A DNA stretch of 41,631 bases, taken from positions 1 to 41,631 of the forward strand of contig NZ_LMDI01000023.1 of NCBI RefSeq assembly GCF_001425785.1. The letters run 5' to 3'. Positions within the stretch are counted from its first letter, which is position 1. Every line of letters begins with the position of its first letter. The notes beneath the pieces were generated by a model that saw only the letters and a list, made by a program, of their open reading frames with translations, was not told where the DNA came from and searched no databases. Shown piece by piece: positions 1 through 8,542 of the stretch. A program made the position numbers and the translations under genes. Origin of the DNA: Rhizobacter sp. Root1221 (GTDB taxonomy: Bacteria; Pseudomonadota; Gammaproteobacteria; Burkholderiales; Burkholderiaceae_C).

Positions 1-150
1 GGCCTCCGGCGGTGGCATGCCGATCCATCCCCATTCAGGCGTTGCGACCGTCACGGTCCTCAACTTCAAAGTCCGGATGTACGGGTGCAACTCTCTTCCT
101 GCCAGCCAGACCATGCCAACAAAGTGCTTGCGAAACAGGGGCGTCCATGT

Positions 151-210
151 ACGGGATGACTGAGGGGTGCGTGGCATCACTGAGGGGCGTGTGGGATGAC
201 CGAGGGGTGG
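151..210. repeat. Three 20-bp tandem repeats
   Basis: Three consecutive 20-base units (151-170, 171-190, 191-210) share the pattern GGGATGAC-TGAGGGG followed by a short G/T-rich end. The units differ from each other at a few bases. They are contiguous, with no spacers, so this is a degenerate minisatellite and not a CRISPR. Function is unknown; it lies about 200 bp ahead of spoT. Confidence 0.7.
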
Positions 211-320
211 ACTGCCCGAGCGGTGGCAGCGCCAGAGGGCGAGCGAGCAAAGCGAGCAACGCCCCGAAACGCGAACGCCAGGAAAGCAAGCGCAGCGAGG
301 CGCCAGATCAAGCTACCGCC

Positions 321-363
321 GAGCCCGGGTCCCCCGGGCGACCGCGGGCTCCCCCATGGGGGG
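321..363. repeat. GC-rich nested inverted repeats ahead of spoT
   Basis: GCCCGGG at 323-329 pairs with CCCGGGC at 333-339 across a 3-base loop. GAGCCCG at 321-327 can alternatively pair with CGGGCTC at 346-352. A further palindrome, CCCCCATGGGGG, starts at 351. These give mutually exclusive stem-loops. There is no T-tract, so a classical intrinsic terminator is unlikely on either strand. They could end an upstream transcript or fold in a spoT leader; neither is shown. Confidence 0.5.
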
Positions 364-401
364 ACCGACGCGAAGCGGCGTAGGGGGCATCATTCCAGGG
401 C

Positions 402-407
402 TATGAT
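402..407 (+). promoter_or_regulatory. Possible -10 box of spoT
   Basis: TATGAT matches the sigma-70 -10 consensus at five of six positions. No good -35 is seen 16-18 bp upstream. If it is used, transcription would begin around 413-415, almost on the ATG at 416, giving a leaderless or nearly leaderless spoT message. That would fit the absence of a Shine-Dalgarno sequence before this ATG. Confidence 0.3.
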
Positions 408-415
408 GTATCTCT

Positions 416-2698
416 ATGGGTGCCCAATCGTCTCCGTCGCTGCGAAAACCTGAAGTTCCCGGTTCCGGCCGCCGGAACCCCACACCGCCTTTGCCTGCGG
501 CCGCCACCGACGCGGCCGCAGCCTCGTTTGCCGCCCTCACCCACAAGCTCGACTACCTCGAGCCGGCCGACATCAAGCGCGTGCGCGATGCCTACCGCTT
601 CGCCGACGAGGCCCACCTCGGCCAGTTCCGCGCCAGCGGCGAGCCCTACATCACCCACCCCATCGCGGTGGCCGGCCTTTGCGCCGACTGGAAGCTCGAC
701 GCCCAGGCCATCATGGCCGCGCTGATGCACGACGCGATGGAAGACTGCGGCGTCACGAAGGTGGAGCTGATCGAGCGCTTCGGTGCGCCCACGGCCGACC
801 TGGTCGACGGCCTCACGAAACTCGACAAGCTGCAGTTCTCCACGAAGGAAGAATCCCAGGCCGAGTCGTTCCGCAAGATGCTGCTGGCCATGGCGCGCGA
901 CGTGCGCGTCATCCTGATCAAGCTCGCCGACCGGCTGCACAACATGCGCACGATGTCGTCGATGGCCGAGACCAAGCGGGTGCGCACCGCCCGCGAGACG
1001 CTCGAGATCTACGCGCCCATCGCCCACCGCCTGGGCCTGAACCAGACCTACCGCGAGTTGCAGGAGCTGTCGTTCCAGTACCTGCGCCGCTGGCGCCACG
1101 CCGCGCTCTCGAAGGCCGTGTTGCGCGCCCGCGGCTACCGGCGCGACATCGTCGACCGCATCCAGCGCGAGGTGGAAAAGGCCTTCCTCGACCAGGGGGC
1201 CAAGGCCCAGGTGTACGGCCGCGAGAAGACGCTCTTCTCGATCTACACGAAGATGCGCGAGAAGCACCTGAGCTTCGCCCAGGTGAACGACATCTTCGGG
1301 TTCCGCATCGTCGTGGCGTCGCTGCCCGAGTGTTACCTGGCGCTCGGGGTGCTGCACCAGCTGTACAAGCCGCTGCCGGGCCGCTTCAAGGACTACATCG
1401 CGATCCCGAAAGCCAACGGCTACCAGTCGTTGCACACCACGCTCGTAAGCCCGCTCGGCACCGCGGTGGAGTTCCAGATCCGCACCGAGGCCATGCACGC
1501 CGTGGCCGAGAAGGGCATCGCGGCCCACTGGATGTACAAGACCGGCGGCAGCCAGGTGCAGGACGCGCAGCGCCTGGGCGCCCTGTGGCTGCAGTCGCTC
1601 GTCGACATCCAGGATGAAACCCGCGACGCCAGCGAGTTCCTCGAACACGTCAAGATCGACCTGTTCCCGGACGCCGTCTACGTGTTCACGCCGAAGTCGA
1701 AGATCATGGCCCTGCCCCGCGGCGCCACGCCGGTCGACTTCGCCTACGCCATCCACTCCGACATCGGCGACCACTGCGTGGCGGCCAAGGTCAACGGCGA
1801 CCCCGTGGCACTGCGCACCGAGTTGCGCAGCGGCGACGTGGTCGAGGTCATCACGGCACCGGGCGCCCGCCCGAACCCGGGCTGGCTGAACTTCGTCCGC
1901 ACGGGCCGTGCCCGCTCGAAGATCCGGCACTACCTGAAGAACATGGAGCAGGAGGAGTCGGAACAGCTGGGCGAGAAGCTGCTGGCCCAGGCGCTGCGCG
2001 CGGAAGGCCTCACGCTGCCACCGCCCGACACCCCCGACAACCCGCCGGGCCTGTGGCAGCAACTCACCCGCTGGAGCGGCAACCGCACCCGTGGCGACCT
2101 GCTGATCGACGTGGGCCTCGGCCGCAAGATCGCCACCATCGTGGCCAAGCGCCTGGCACAGATGATGGGCGAACACGGGGTCAAGCCCGACGCCCTCACG
2201 CTGACCATGGGCCGCTATGCCGCCGCCGACGACGCCACGCCCACCCAGGGCCTGGTGGTGATCGACGGGGCCGAGGGCGCCTCGGTGCAGCTGGCCCCGT
2301 GCTGCCGCCCCATTCCGGGCGACAGCATCGTCGGTTACCTGGGCCGCGGCGAGGGCCTGATGGTGCACACGGCCGAATGCGGCGTGGGCAAGCGCCTGCT
2401 CGAACGCGACAGCGAACGCTGGATGACGGTGGACTGGGCGGAAGAGCCCACCCGCGCGTTCGAGACCGGCGTGACCATCCTGCTGCGCAATGGCAAGGGT
2501 GTGCTGGCCCAGGTGGCTGCCGCGGTCAGCGCGGCGGAAGCCGACATCACGCACATCGAGATGGGCAACGAACCCGCGTCGGAAACGGCCGAGCTGCAGT
2601 TGCTGGTCAGCGTGCGCGACCGCCTGCACCTCGCCGACGTGATGCGCACGCTGCGCCGCGCGAACGCGGTGCTGCGCGTGACCCGCGTGAAACCCTGA
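416..2698 (+). CDS. spoT: Bifunctional (p)ppGpp synthetase/hydrolase SpoT
   Basis: Makes and degrades the stringent-response alarmone (p)ppGpp in the cytoplasm. The 760 residues have the usual RelA/SpoT order: HD hydrolase domain with an intact His-Asp pair (H105-D106 in HDAMED), synthetase domain with the RFKD motif at 323-326, TGS domain around 415-475, and a C-terminal ACT domain in the last 80 residues. RFKD is typical of bifunctional SpoT/Rel enzymes; monofunctional RelA has an acidic version and a damaged HD site. Both activities should therefore be present. The first ~40 residues are a Pro/Ala-rich extension. No Shine-Dalgarno is seen before the ATG. The gene converges on greB with 13 bp between the stops. 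A spoT-greB pairing is common in betaproteobacteria. Confidence 0.95.
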   Translation: MGAQSSPSLRKPEVPGSGRRNPTPPLPAAATDAAAASFAALTHKLDYLEPADIKRVRDAYRFADEAHLGQFRASGEPYITHPIAVAGLCADWKLDAQAIMAALMHDAMEDCGVTKVELIERFGAPTADLVDGLTKLDKLQFSTKEESQAESFRKMLLAMARDVRVILIKLADRLHNMRTMSSMAETKRVRTARETLEIYAPIAHRLGLNQTYRELQELSFQYLRRWRHAALSKAVLRARGYRRDIVDRIQREVEKAFLDQGAKAQVYGREKTLFSIYTKMREKHLSFAQVNDIFGFRIVVASLPECYLALGVLHQLYKPLPGRFKDYIAIPKANGYQSLHTTLVSPLGTAVEFQIRTEAMHAVAEKGIAAHWMYKTGGSQVQDAQRLGALWLQSLVDIQDETRDASEFLEHVKIDLFPDAVYVFTPKSKIMALPRGATPVDFAYAIHSDIGDHCVAAKVNGDPVALRTELRSGDVVEVITAPGARPNPGWLNFVRTGRARSKIRHYLKNMEQEESEQLGEKLLAQALRAEGLTLPPPDTPDNPPGLWQQLTRWSGNRTRGDLLIDVGLGRKIATIVAKRLAQMMGEHGVKPDALTLTMGRYAAADDATPTQGLVVIDGAEGASVQLAPCCRPIPGDSIVGYLGRGEGLMVHTAECGVGKRLLERDSERWMTVDWAEEPTRAFETGVTILLRNGKGVLAQVAAAVSAAEADITHIEMGNEPASETAELQLLVSVRDRLHLADVMRTLRRANAVLRVTRVKP

Positions 2699-2711
2699 CG
2701 CCGCCGCCCGC

Positions 2712-3281
2712 TCAGTCGGCGGTGGGCGCCGGGTAGCGCACGTCCAGCACCTCCACCCGCTCCACCCCGCCCGGGGTCAGCAACTGCACCTCGTCGCCCA
2801 CGCGCGCCTTCAGCAGCGCGCGGGCAATGGGGGCGATCCAGCTGACCTCGCCCTGGCTGCTGTCGGACTCGTCGATGCCCTTGATGGTGATGGTCTTCTG
2901 CTCGCCGCGCTGGTTCTCGTAGGTCACCGTGGCACCGAAAAACACCTGGTCGCGGCCGTGGTGGAGCGACGGGTCGGTGACCTCGGCGATGTCGAGGCGC
3001 TTCGTGAGGAAGCGGATGCGGCGGTCGATCTCGCGCAGGCGCTTCTTGCCGTACAGGTAGTCGCCGTTCTCCGAACGATCGCCATTCTTGGCAGCCCACG
3101 ACACCACTTCGACCACCTTGGGCCGCTCGACGTCGAGCAGCGAGATCAGTTCCTCGCGCAGGCGGCGATAGCCCCCCGGCGTGACGTAGTTCTTGCCGCC
3201 CGCGGGCAACTCGGGCAGCGCGAGGTCCCCATCGTCGTCGCTGTCGGCGCTGTCGGTTTCTTTCGTAAAGGCCTTGCTCAT
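2712..3281 (-). CDS. greB: Transcription elongation factor GreB
   Basis: Binds RNA polymerase through the secondary channel and stimulates cleavage of backtracked RNA. The 189-residue product has an N-terminal coiled coil with the conserved GRSENGDY-type signature (here NGDRSENGDY) carrying the two acidic tip residues, followed by the C-terminal FKBP-like globular domain ending in the VEVLDVRY strand. The form of the tip motif with YLYGKKRLREID following it is that of GreB, not GreA. An acidic Ser/Asp-rich N-terminal tail precedes the coiled coil. I chose the ATG at 3281 because the upstream in-frame extension has no GreB character and this ATG follows a purine-rich GGATGGGCGG. Confidence 0.93.
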   Translation of the reverse strand: MSKAFTKETDSADSDDDGDLALPELPAGGKNYVTPGGYRRLREELISLLDVERPKVVEVVSWAAKNGDRSENGDYLYGKKRLREIDRRIRFLTKRLDIAEVTDPSLHHGRDQVFFGATVTYENQRGEQKTITIKGIDESDSSQGEVSWIAPIARALLKARVGDEVQLLTPGGVERVEVLDVRYPAPTAD

Positions 3282-3346
3282 CCGCCCATCCTCGCACTTT
3301 TTCGGGGTTCGGACATGACCGGGGCGGCCGGCCGGGTCGGCCGCGC

Positions 3347-3366
3347 GGTGTGAGATAAACCACACC
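3347..3366. promoter_or_regulatory. Inverted repeat between greB and the GGDEF-EAL gene
   Basis: GGTGTG and CACACC form perfect 6-bp arms around an A/T-rich 8-base centre in the divergent intergenic space. A second GC-rich inverted repeat (GCGGCCG/CGGCCGC, 3324-3344) lies next to it on the greB side. The short A/T centre within GC-rich DNA would suit a repressor or activator site, but no cognate regulator is apparent. Confidence 0.3.
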
Positions 3367-3499
3367 CCCCTCGCGGCTGGCGGCATCCCGCCCACCGCAC
3401 CCTCAACTGCCCCGCCGCACGGTCGATAGCCTCTCAGGGGGCGGTCCCTTGTCCGCGCCCGGAATCCCCTTTGGACATTGACGGTGCGTTGCGGAAACG

Positions 3500-5575
3500 A
3501 TGAAGACTGACAGCCTTGATGCGGCTTCGATCCCCCTGGGCACGATGCCCCGGGACGACGCGTTGCTGCCCATCGGCCGGCTGCACTGGGACGCCCGCAC
3601 CGACCGGTTGTCGATGTGCGGCGACGCCCGCCAGATCCTGCGGGTGCAACCCGGAGCCGAGGGCGATCACGTCGCGCTGCTCACCCTCGTCCGGCGCGGC
3701 CACCTGGGCGGGCTGCGCACCGCCTGGCTCGAGGCGCTGGAGTCGCTGCAGCGCCGCGTGTGCCTCGACGTGCCCCTGGTGCGCGAGGGCGGTGCCCACC
3801 AGCACGTGCGGGTGTCTGCCACCATCGCCTACAGCCCCGGTGGCCGGCTGCACCACATCGACGCCGCCATCCAGGACGTGACCGAACGCCACCAGCTCGC
3901 CGACCGCCTGGCGCTGGCCGAGCGGCGCCTCGACGAGGCCCAGGAACTCGCACGCGTGGGCCATTGGGAATGGGACTTCTCGCGCCGCAAGGCCAAGTAC
4001 TCCTCCCAGGCCCGCGTCATCCTGGACATGGCGCCCGACGCGAGCCCCGACCTCTACCAGTTCGCCGGGACGATTCCGGAAGACCAGCGCGCACCGATCG
4101 TCGAAGCATTCACCGCCGCCATCGCCCAGCAGCAGAGCCCCTTCCGCTACGCCTACCACCGCCACGGGGCCGACGGCCGACGGCGCGATTTCCACGGGGT
4201 CGTCAAGGCCCAGTACGTGCGCGGCGGCCAGGCTCGCCACCTGTTCGGCACCATCCAGGACGTCACGGAACTCAGCGCCTACCGCGAGCGCCTGCACACC
4301 CTGTCCTACTTCGATCCGCTCACGCAATTGCCGAACCGCGCGATGCTCGTGGACCGCATCCGGCTGGCCATGGACGACGCCACCCGCGACGGCAAGGTGC
4401 TCGGGGTGCTGATGCTCGACCTCGACCAGTTCAAGCACGTCAACGAGTCCCTCGGCCACGCGAGCGGCGACGACCTGATCCAGCAGGCGGCGCGCCGCCT
4501 CACCGGCGCACTGCGCGAGCATGACACCGTGGCCCGCATCGGCGGTGACGAGTTCGCCGTGCTGCTGCCATCCGTGCGCGCCCCCGACGACCTGGACCTG
4601 ATCGCGGCCAAGTTGCTGCGCGCGTTCGAATCACCGTTCCGGCTGCTCAACCGCGACGTTTTCGTCACCACGAGCATCGGCGCTGCGCTGTTCCCGGCGG
4701 ATGCCGACGCGGCCGAGCCGCTGCTGCAGCATGCCGACGCCGCCCTGTCCGACGCCAAGTCGAGCGGCCGCAACAACCTCAAGTTCTACTCGCCGCAGCT
4801 CACTGCCCAGGCGTCGGCCCGCCTCGCGCTGGAGACCGAGTTGCGCCATGCCGTGGAACACGGTGAACTGCTGCTGCACTACCAGCCCAAGTTCGACCTC
4901 ACCACCCGGCGCCTCGTGGGCGCCGAGGCGCTGATGCGTTGGCAGCACCCCGAGCGCGGACTCGTGTCACCGCTCGACTTCATCCCGGTGGCGGAAGAGA
5001 CCGGCCTCATCGTGCCGATGGGCACGTGGGCCCTCCACACCGCGTGCCGCGCGGCCGTGGGCTGGAACACGGATCCCGCCCGGCCCGTGAAAGTGGCTGT
5101 CAACCTGTCGGCGCGCCAGTTCGCCAACGGCCAGCTCGTGGAGACGGTGTGCGAGGCACTGGCCGCCTCCGGCTGCGAGCCGCAGTGGCTCGAACTCGAG
5201 ATCACCGAAAGCCTGCTGATCGACAAACGCAGCACCGTGCGCGACGACCTGGAGACGCTCGCCGTGATGGGCATCACCATCGCACTCGACGACTTCGGCA
5301 CGGGCTACTCGGCGCTCAGCTACCTGATCCACTTCCCCGTCCACACGCTGAAGATCGATCGCTCGTTCGTGAAAGACCTTCCGGGCAACCACAACAGCGC
5401 CGAGCTGGTCAAGGCCATCGTGTCGCTGGGGCGCAGCCTCGGCATGGGCCTCGTGGCCGAAGGGGTCGAGACCGAAGACCAGGCCCGCCTGCTCGCGAGC
5501 ATGGGCTGCCACCTGGCGCAGGGGTTCTTGCTGGGGCGGCCGATGCCGCAGGCGGGCTTCGACGCCCTACTCTGA
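3500..5575 (+). CDS. PAS-GGDEF-EAL cyclic-di-GMP signalling protein
   Basis: A 691-residue soluble protein with two N-terminal PAS-like sensory modules (about 25-130 and 140-265, each ending in an IQDVTE-type strand), a diguanylate cyclase domain (about 270-435) and a phosphodiesterase domain (about 445-690). The GGDEF motif is intact at 348-352. The EAL motif is intact at 476-478, and the downstream ELEITES, DDFGTGYS and KIDRSFV motifs that carry metal and catalytic residues are also present. Both making and breaking of c-di-GMP are therefore possible in principle. There is no signal peptide or membrane segment, so it should sense a cytoplasmic cue. The gene overlaps the convergent GH43 gene by 9 bp at their 3' ends. 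Confidence 0.93.
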   Translation: MKTDSLDAASIPLGTMPRDDALLPIGRLHWDARTDRLSMCGDARQILRVQPGAEGDHVALLTLVRRGHLGGLRTAWLEALESLQRRVCLDVPLVREGGAHQHVRVSATIAYSPGGRLHHIDAAIQDVTERHQLADRLALAERRLDEAQELARVGHWEWDFSRRKAKYSSQARVILDMAPDASPDLYQFAGTIPEDQRAPIVEAFTAAIAQQQSPFRYAYHRHGADGRRRDFHGVVKAQYVRGGQARHLFGTIQDVTELSAYRERLHTLSYFDPLTQLPNRAMLVDRIRLAMDDATRDGKVLGVLMLDLDQFKHVNESLGHASGDDLIQQAARRLTGALREHDTVARIGGDEFAVLLPSVRAPDDLDLIAAKLLRAFESPFRLLNRDVFVTTSIGAALFPADADAAEPLLQHADAALSDAKSSGRNNLKFYSPQLTAQASARLALETELRHAVEHGELLLHYQPKFDLTTRRLVGAEALMRWQHPERGLVSPLDFIPVAEETGLIVPMGTWALHTACRAAVGWNTDPARPVKVAVNLSARQFANGQLVETVCEALAASGCEPQWLELEITESLLIDKRSTVRDDLETLAVMGITIALDDFGTGYSALSYLIHFPVHTLKIDRSFVKDLPGNHNSAELVKAIVSLGRSLGMGLVAEGVETEDQARLLASMGCHLAQGFLLGRPMPQAGFDALL

Positions 5576-7210
5576 CACGCGATACCCGAAGTGGTCGAAG
5601 TCGGCCGGATGCCGGCCACCGCCCAGGTCCTGGCACGCCAGGCCCACGAAGTTGCCCGTGAAGCCGAAACTGCGGGCGATGCCGTTGTCGAACCGCGTGG
5701 CGTGTTCGTCGGACAGCATCGACGTGGGGAGATCCCCGCCGATGCCGGTCCACGCGCCCTCGCCCACGGCAAACGCAAAGCGGAACACGGGGCCATGGAA
5801 ACGGACACGCAATGCGACCCGCGCCGCATCGCCCACCGGCACCGGTGCGGCCGGTTCACCCGGCACCCCGTCGTTGTTGACCGACAGGCGTACCACCCGG
5901 CCAAGCGCTTCGTCGTGCGTGACGTGCAGGTACGCGTGGTTCTGCGTGTTGTAGTACGCCACGAGGCCGGCCATCTGCTGGAAGCTGTCGGGTGCGAACT
6001 CGACCACCGTGTCGGCCTCGCAGCGGAAGTGCTGCTGGCGCCGGGCCACGAGGCTCTGGTCGAACAGGGACATCAGCGACTCGCGCCCCCACAGCCGCAG
6101 GTGCCCCGGCCGGGCGGTGAGTGACACCCACGACGGATCGAACGGCACCCGCAGCGAATTCAGGTGGCCCGACAGCAGCGGGCTGTCGAAGGTGTCGCGT
6201 GCCGGTTCGCGTTCGACGGGTGCGGGCGGCAGGTCCGGTGCGGGCACCGACGTGGCGGGCGCGGGGCCGCCGTGCGCGAGGCGAGGCCACCCCGCATCGG
6301 TCCACGTGATGCGCTGCAACGCGGTTTCGCGGCCCAGCGGGCAATGCAGGTTCTCGTACACCGGGGGGGCGTGGGCGGGGGGCTGCTCAAGCCATTCGAG
6401 CGGGCGCCCGCACAGGTGCGCGAGGTACCACTCGCCGTTGCCGGCGTCCACGAGGCTGCCGTGGCCACTGCGCTGCAGGCCGGCCGGTGATTCGTGGTGT
6501 GCCGTCAGCAGCGGGTGGTGCGGGCTCACCTCGTACGGGCCGTCGAGGGTGCGCGAGCGGGCGATGGTGATGGCGTGTTCGTAGAACGTGCCCCCTTCGG
6601 CCGTCAGCAGCACGTACCAGCCGTCCTTCTTGTACAGGTGCGGCCCCTCCACCACCCCGAGGTCGGTGCCGAGGAAGATGCGCTTGACGGGGCCCTTCAG
6701 CCGCTGCGTGGTGCGGTCCCACTCCTGCAGCAGGATGCCGCAGAACGGGTTGTGCCCGGCGCGGTGGTCCCACTGCATGTTGAGGAACCAGCTGCGGCCG
6801 TCGTCGTCATGGAACAGCGACGGGTCGAAACCGCTGCTGTTCACGTACACCGGCTCCGACCACGGGCCGCCGGGGTGCGGTGCCGTGACGATGTAGTTGT
6901 GCGTGTCCTTGTACGCGCCGATCGTGCTGCGCACGTTCGTGTACACCATGTAGTACACACCGTCGGCATGGCTCAGGCACGGCGCCCAGATGCCACACGA
7001 GTCGGGGTTGCCGCGCAGGTCGAGCTGGCTCGTGCGCGTGCAGGCGTACGACAGGTGCTGCCAGTTCACCAGGTCGCGCGAATGGTGGATGCGCACGCCG
7101 GGCCACCACTCGAACGTGGACGTGGCCACGTAGAAGTCGCCCCCCACGCGCAGGATCGACGGATCGGCGTGGAAGCCCGGCAGCACCGGGTTCTGGATGG
7201 TCTGGACCAT
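5567..7210 (-). CDS. xynB: Glycoside hydrolase family 43 beta-xylosidase
   Basis: Expected to release xylose from the non-reducing ends of xylo-oligosaccharides. The 547 residues comprise the GH43 five-bladed propeller (about 1-310) and a C-terminal beta-sandwich (about 335-545) typical of the xylosidase branch. The catalytic triad is visible: base Asp16 in FHADPS, pKa-modulating Asp129 in GFDPS and acid Glu188 in VVEGPH. There is no signal peptide, so it acts on oligosaccharides already taken up. It is the last gene after xylB and xylA on the minus strand, starting only 3 bp after the xylA stop, so it is almost certainly co-transcribed. Some alpha-L-arabinofuranosidase activity, common in this branch, cannot be excluded. 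Confidence 0.92.
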   Translation of the reverse strand: MVQTIQNPVLPGFHADPSILRVGGDFYVATSTFEWWPGVRIHHSRDLVNWQHLSYACTRTSQLDLRGNPDSCGIWAPCLSHADGVYYMVYTNVRSTIGAYKDTHNYIVTAPHPGGPWSEPVYVNSSGFDPSLFHDDDGRSWFLNMQWDHRAGHNPFCGILLQEWDRTTQRLKGPVKRIFLGTDLGVVEGPHLYKKDGWYVLLTAEGGTFYEHAITIARSRTLDGPYEVSPHHPLLTAHHESPAGLQRSGHGSLVDAGNGEWYLAHLCGRPLEWLEQPPAHAPPVYENLHCPLGRETALQRITWTDAGWPRLAHGGPAPATSVPAPDLPPAPVEREPARDTFDSPLLSGHLNSLRVPFDPSWVSLTARPGHLRLWGRESLMSLFDQSLVARRQQHFRCEADTVVEFAPDSFQQMAGLVAYYNTQNHAYLHVTHDEALGRVVRLSVNNDGVPGEPAAPVPVGDAARVALRVRFHGPVFRFAFAVGEGAWTGIGGDLPTSMLSDEHATRFDNGIARSFGFTGNFVGLACQDLGGGRHPADFDHFGYRVSE

Positions 7211-7213
7211 GGG

Positions 7214-8527
7214 TCAAATGAACCGGTTGAGCCAGTTCTCCAGGGCTTCCTGGCGGCCCGACACCGGGCGCGTGTCGACGTTGCGGTCCAGCGCGCGCTG
7301 CGCCAGCGCGTCGAGGCTCAGCTTGCCGCCGCGGATGTCGCGGCCCAGGTCGCCTTCCCAGCCGGCATAGCGCTCGGAGACGGCACGCGCCAGGCCGCCG
7401 TCCTGGATCATCTTCTCGGCGATCAGCAGCGAACGGGCCGACACGTCCATGCCCCCGATGTGGCCGTGGAACAGGTCTTCCGCGTCCAGCGACTGGCGGC
7501 GCACCTTGGCGTCGAAGTTCAGGCCACCGGTGGTGAAACCGCCACCGAGCAGCACGTGGTACAGCGCCAGCGCGGTGTCGGGGATGTTGTTCGGGAACTG
7601 GTCGGTGTCCCAGCCGCACTGCATGTCGCCGCGGTTCATGTCGAGCGAACCGAAGATGCCGAGGGCCACGGCCGTGGCGATCTCGTGTTCGAAGCTGTGG
7701 CCGGCGAGCGTGGCGTGGTTGGCCTCGATGTTGACCTTCACGTCGTTCTCGAGGCCGCGGGCCTTCAGGAACCCGTAGACGGTGGCCACGTCGAAGTCGT
7801 ACTGGTGCTTGGTGGGCTCGCGCGGTTTCGGCTCGATCAGGATCGGGCCCTTCAGGCCGATCTTGTGCTTGTGCTCGACCGCCATCGACAGGAAGCGGCC
7901 CAGGTTGTCGAGCTCGAGCTTCACGTCGGTGTTGAGCAGGGTTTCGTACCCTTCACGGCCGCCCCAGATCACGTAGTTCTCGCCGCCCAGCGCCTTCGTG
8001 GCGTTCATCGCCTCGCGCACCTGCAGCGCGGCCAGCGCGAAGATCTCGGGATCCGGGTTCGTGGCGGCACCACTCATGAAACGGCGGTGGCTGAACACGT
8101 TCGCGGTGCCCCACAGCAGCTTCATGCCCGTGCGCTGCTGGTGTTCACCCAGCACGCCCACCATGCGCTGGAAGTTGTCCACGCTGTCCTTCGGCGTGGC
8201 GCCTTCGGGGGCCACGTCGCGGTCGTGGAAGCAGTAGTACGGCACGCCGAGCTTCGAGAAGAAGTCGAACGCCGCCTGGGCCTTCGCACGGGCCGCTTCC
8301 ATCGGGTCGGCAATGCGGTGCCACGGGCGCTCGAAGGTGCCGTCGTAGCCGAACGGGTCGAAGCCGTTCCAGCAGAAGGTGTGCCAGTAGCAGGCCGCGA
8401 AACGCAGGTGTTCCTCCATGCGCTTGCCCAGCACGACACGGTCCTTGTCGTACCAGCGGAATGCCAGGGCCTCGGTGCTTTCGGGGCCGGCGTAGCGGAT
8501 GGGATCGATCTCGGCGAAATAGGTCAT
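7214..8527 (-). CDS. xylA: Xylose isomerase XylA
   Basis: Converts D-xylose to D-xylulose in the cytoplasm as the first step of the isomerase route. The 437-residue length is usual for class II xylose isomerases. Family signatures are visible: CFHDRD with the catalytic His near residue 100, [17 protein letters not shown] carrying metal-binding Glu and His residues, and LDMNRGD with further metal-binding Asp. The ATG at 8527 follows a CCGGAG ribosome-binding sequence and lies 15 bp after the xylB stop. It sits between xylB and the GH43 xylosidase, so one transcript would encode oligosaccharide cleavage, isomerisation and phosphorylation. Confidence 0.96.
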   Translation of the reverse strand: MTYFAEIDPIRYAGPESTEALAFRWYDKDRVVLGKRMEEHLRFAACYWHTFCWNGFDPFGYDGTFERPWHRIADPMEAARAKAQAAFDFFSKLGVPYYCFHDRDVAPEGATPKDSVDNFQRMVGVLGEHQQRTGMKLLWGTANVFSHRRFMSGAATNPDPEIFALAALQVREAMNATKALGGENYVIWGGREGYETLLNTDVKLELDNLGRFLSMAVEHKHKIGLKGPILIEPKPREPTKHQYDFDVATVYGFLKARGLENDVKVNIEANHATLAGHSFEHEIATAVALGIFGSLDMNRGDMQCGWDTDQFPNNIPDTALALYHVLLGGGFTTGGLNFDAKVRRQSLDAEDLFHGHIGGMDVSARSLLIAEKMIQDGGLARAVSERYAGWEGDLGRDIRGGKLSLDALAQRALDRNVDTRPVSGRQEALENWLNRFI

Positions 8528-8542
8528 CGGGGTACTCCGGGG

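Larger units (their letters stand above)
1..415. other. Upstream region without a supported gene
   Basis: No reading frame here has convincing protein character, although several stay open because of the high G+C. The stretch contains three 20-bp tandem repeats, then a run of GC-rich inverted repeats, then a possible -10 box close to the spoT start. A minus-strand frame ending near position 35 could be the tail of something beyond the left edge, but I cannot recognise it. rpoZ, which often precedes spoT in Proteobacteria, is not visible here. Confidence 0.5.

Noticed and set aside
151-210. CRISPR-like repeat array
   Set aside because: The three 20-bp units are contiguous, lack spacers and differ from each other; no cas genes are present.
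209-262. tRNA-like stretch (CTGCCCGAGCGGTGG)
   Set aside because: It recalls the D-arm region of a class II tRNA, but no acceptor stem, anticodon arm or T-arm can be assembled around it.
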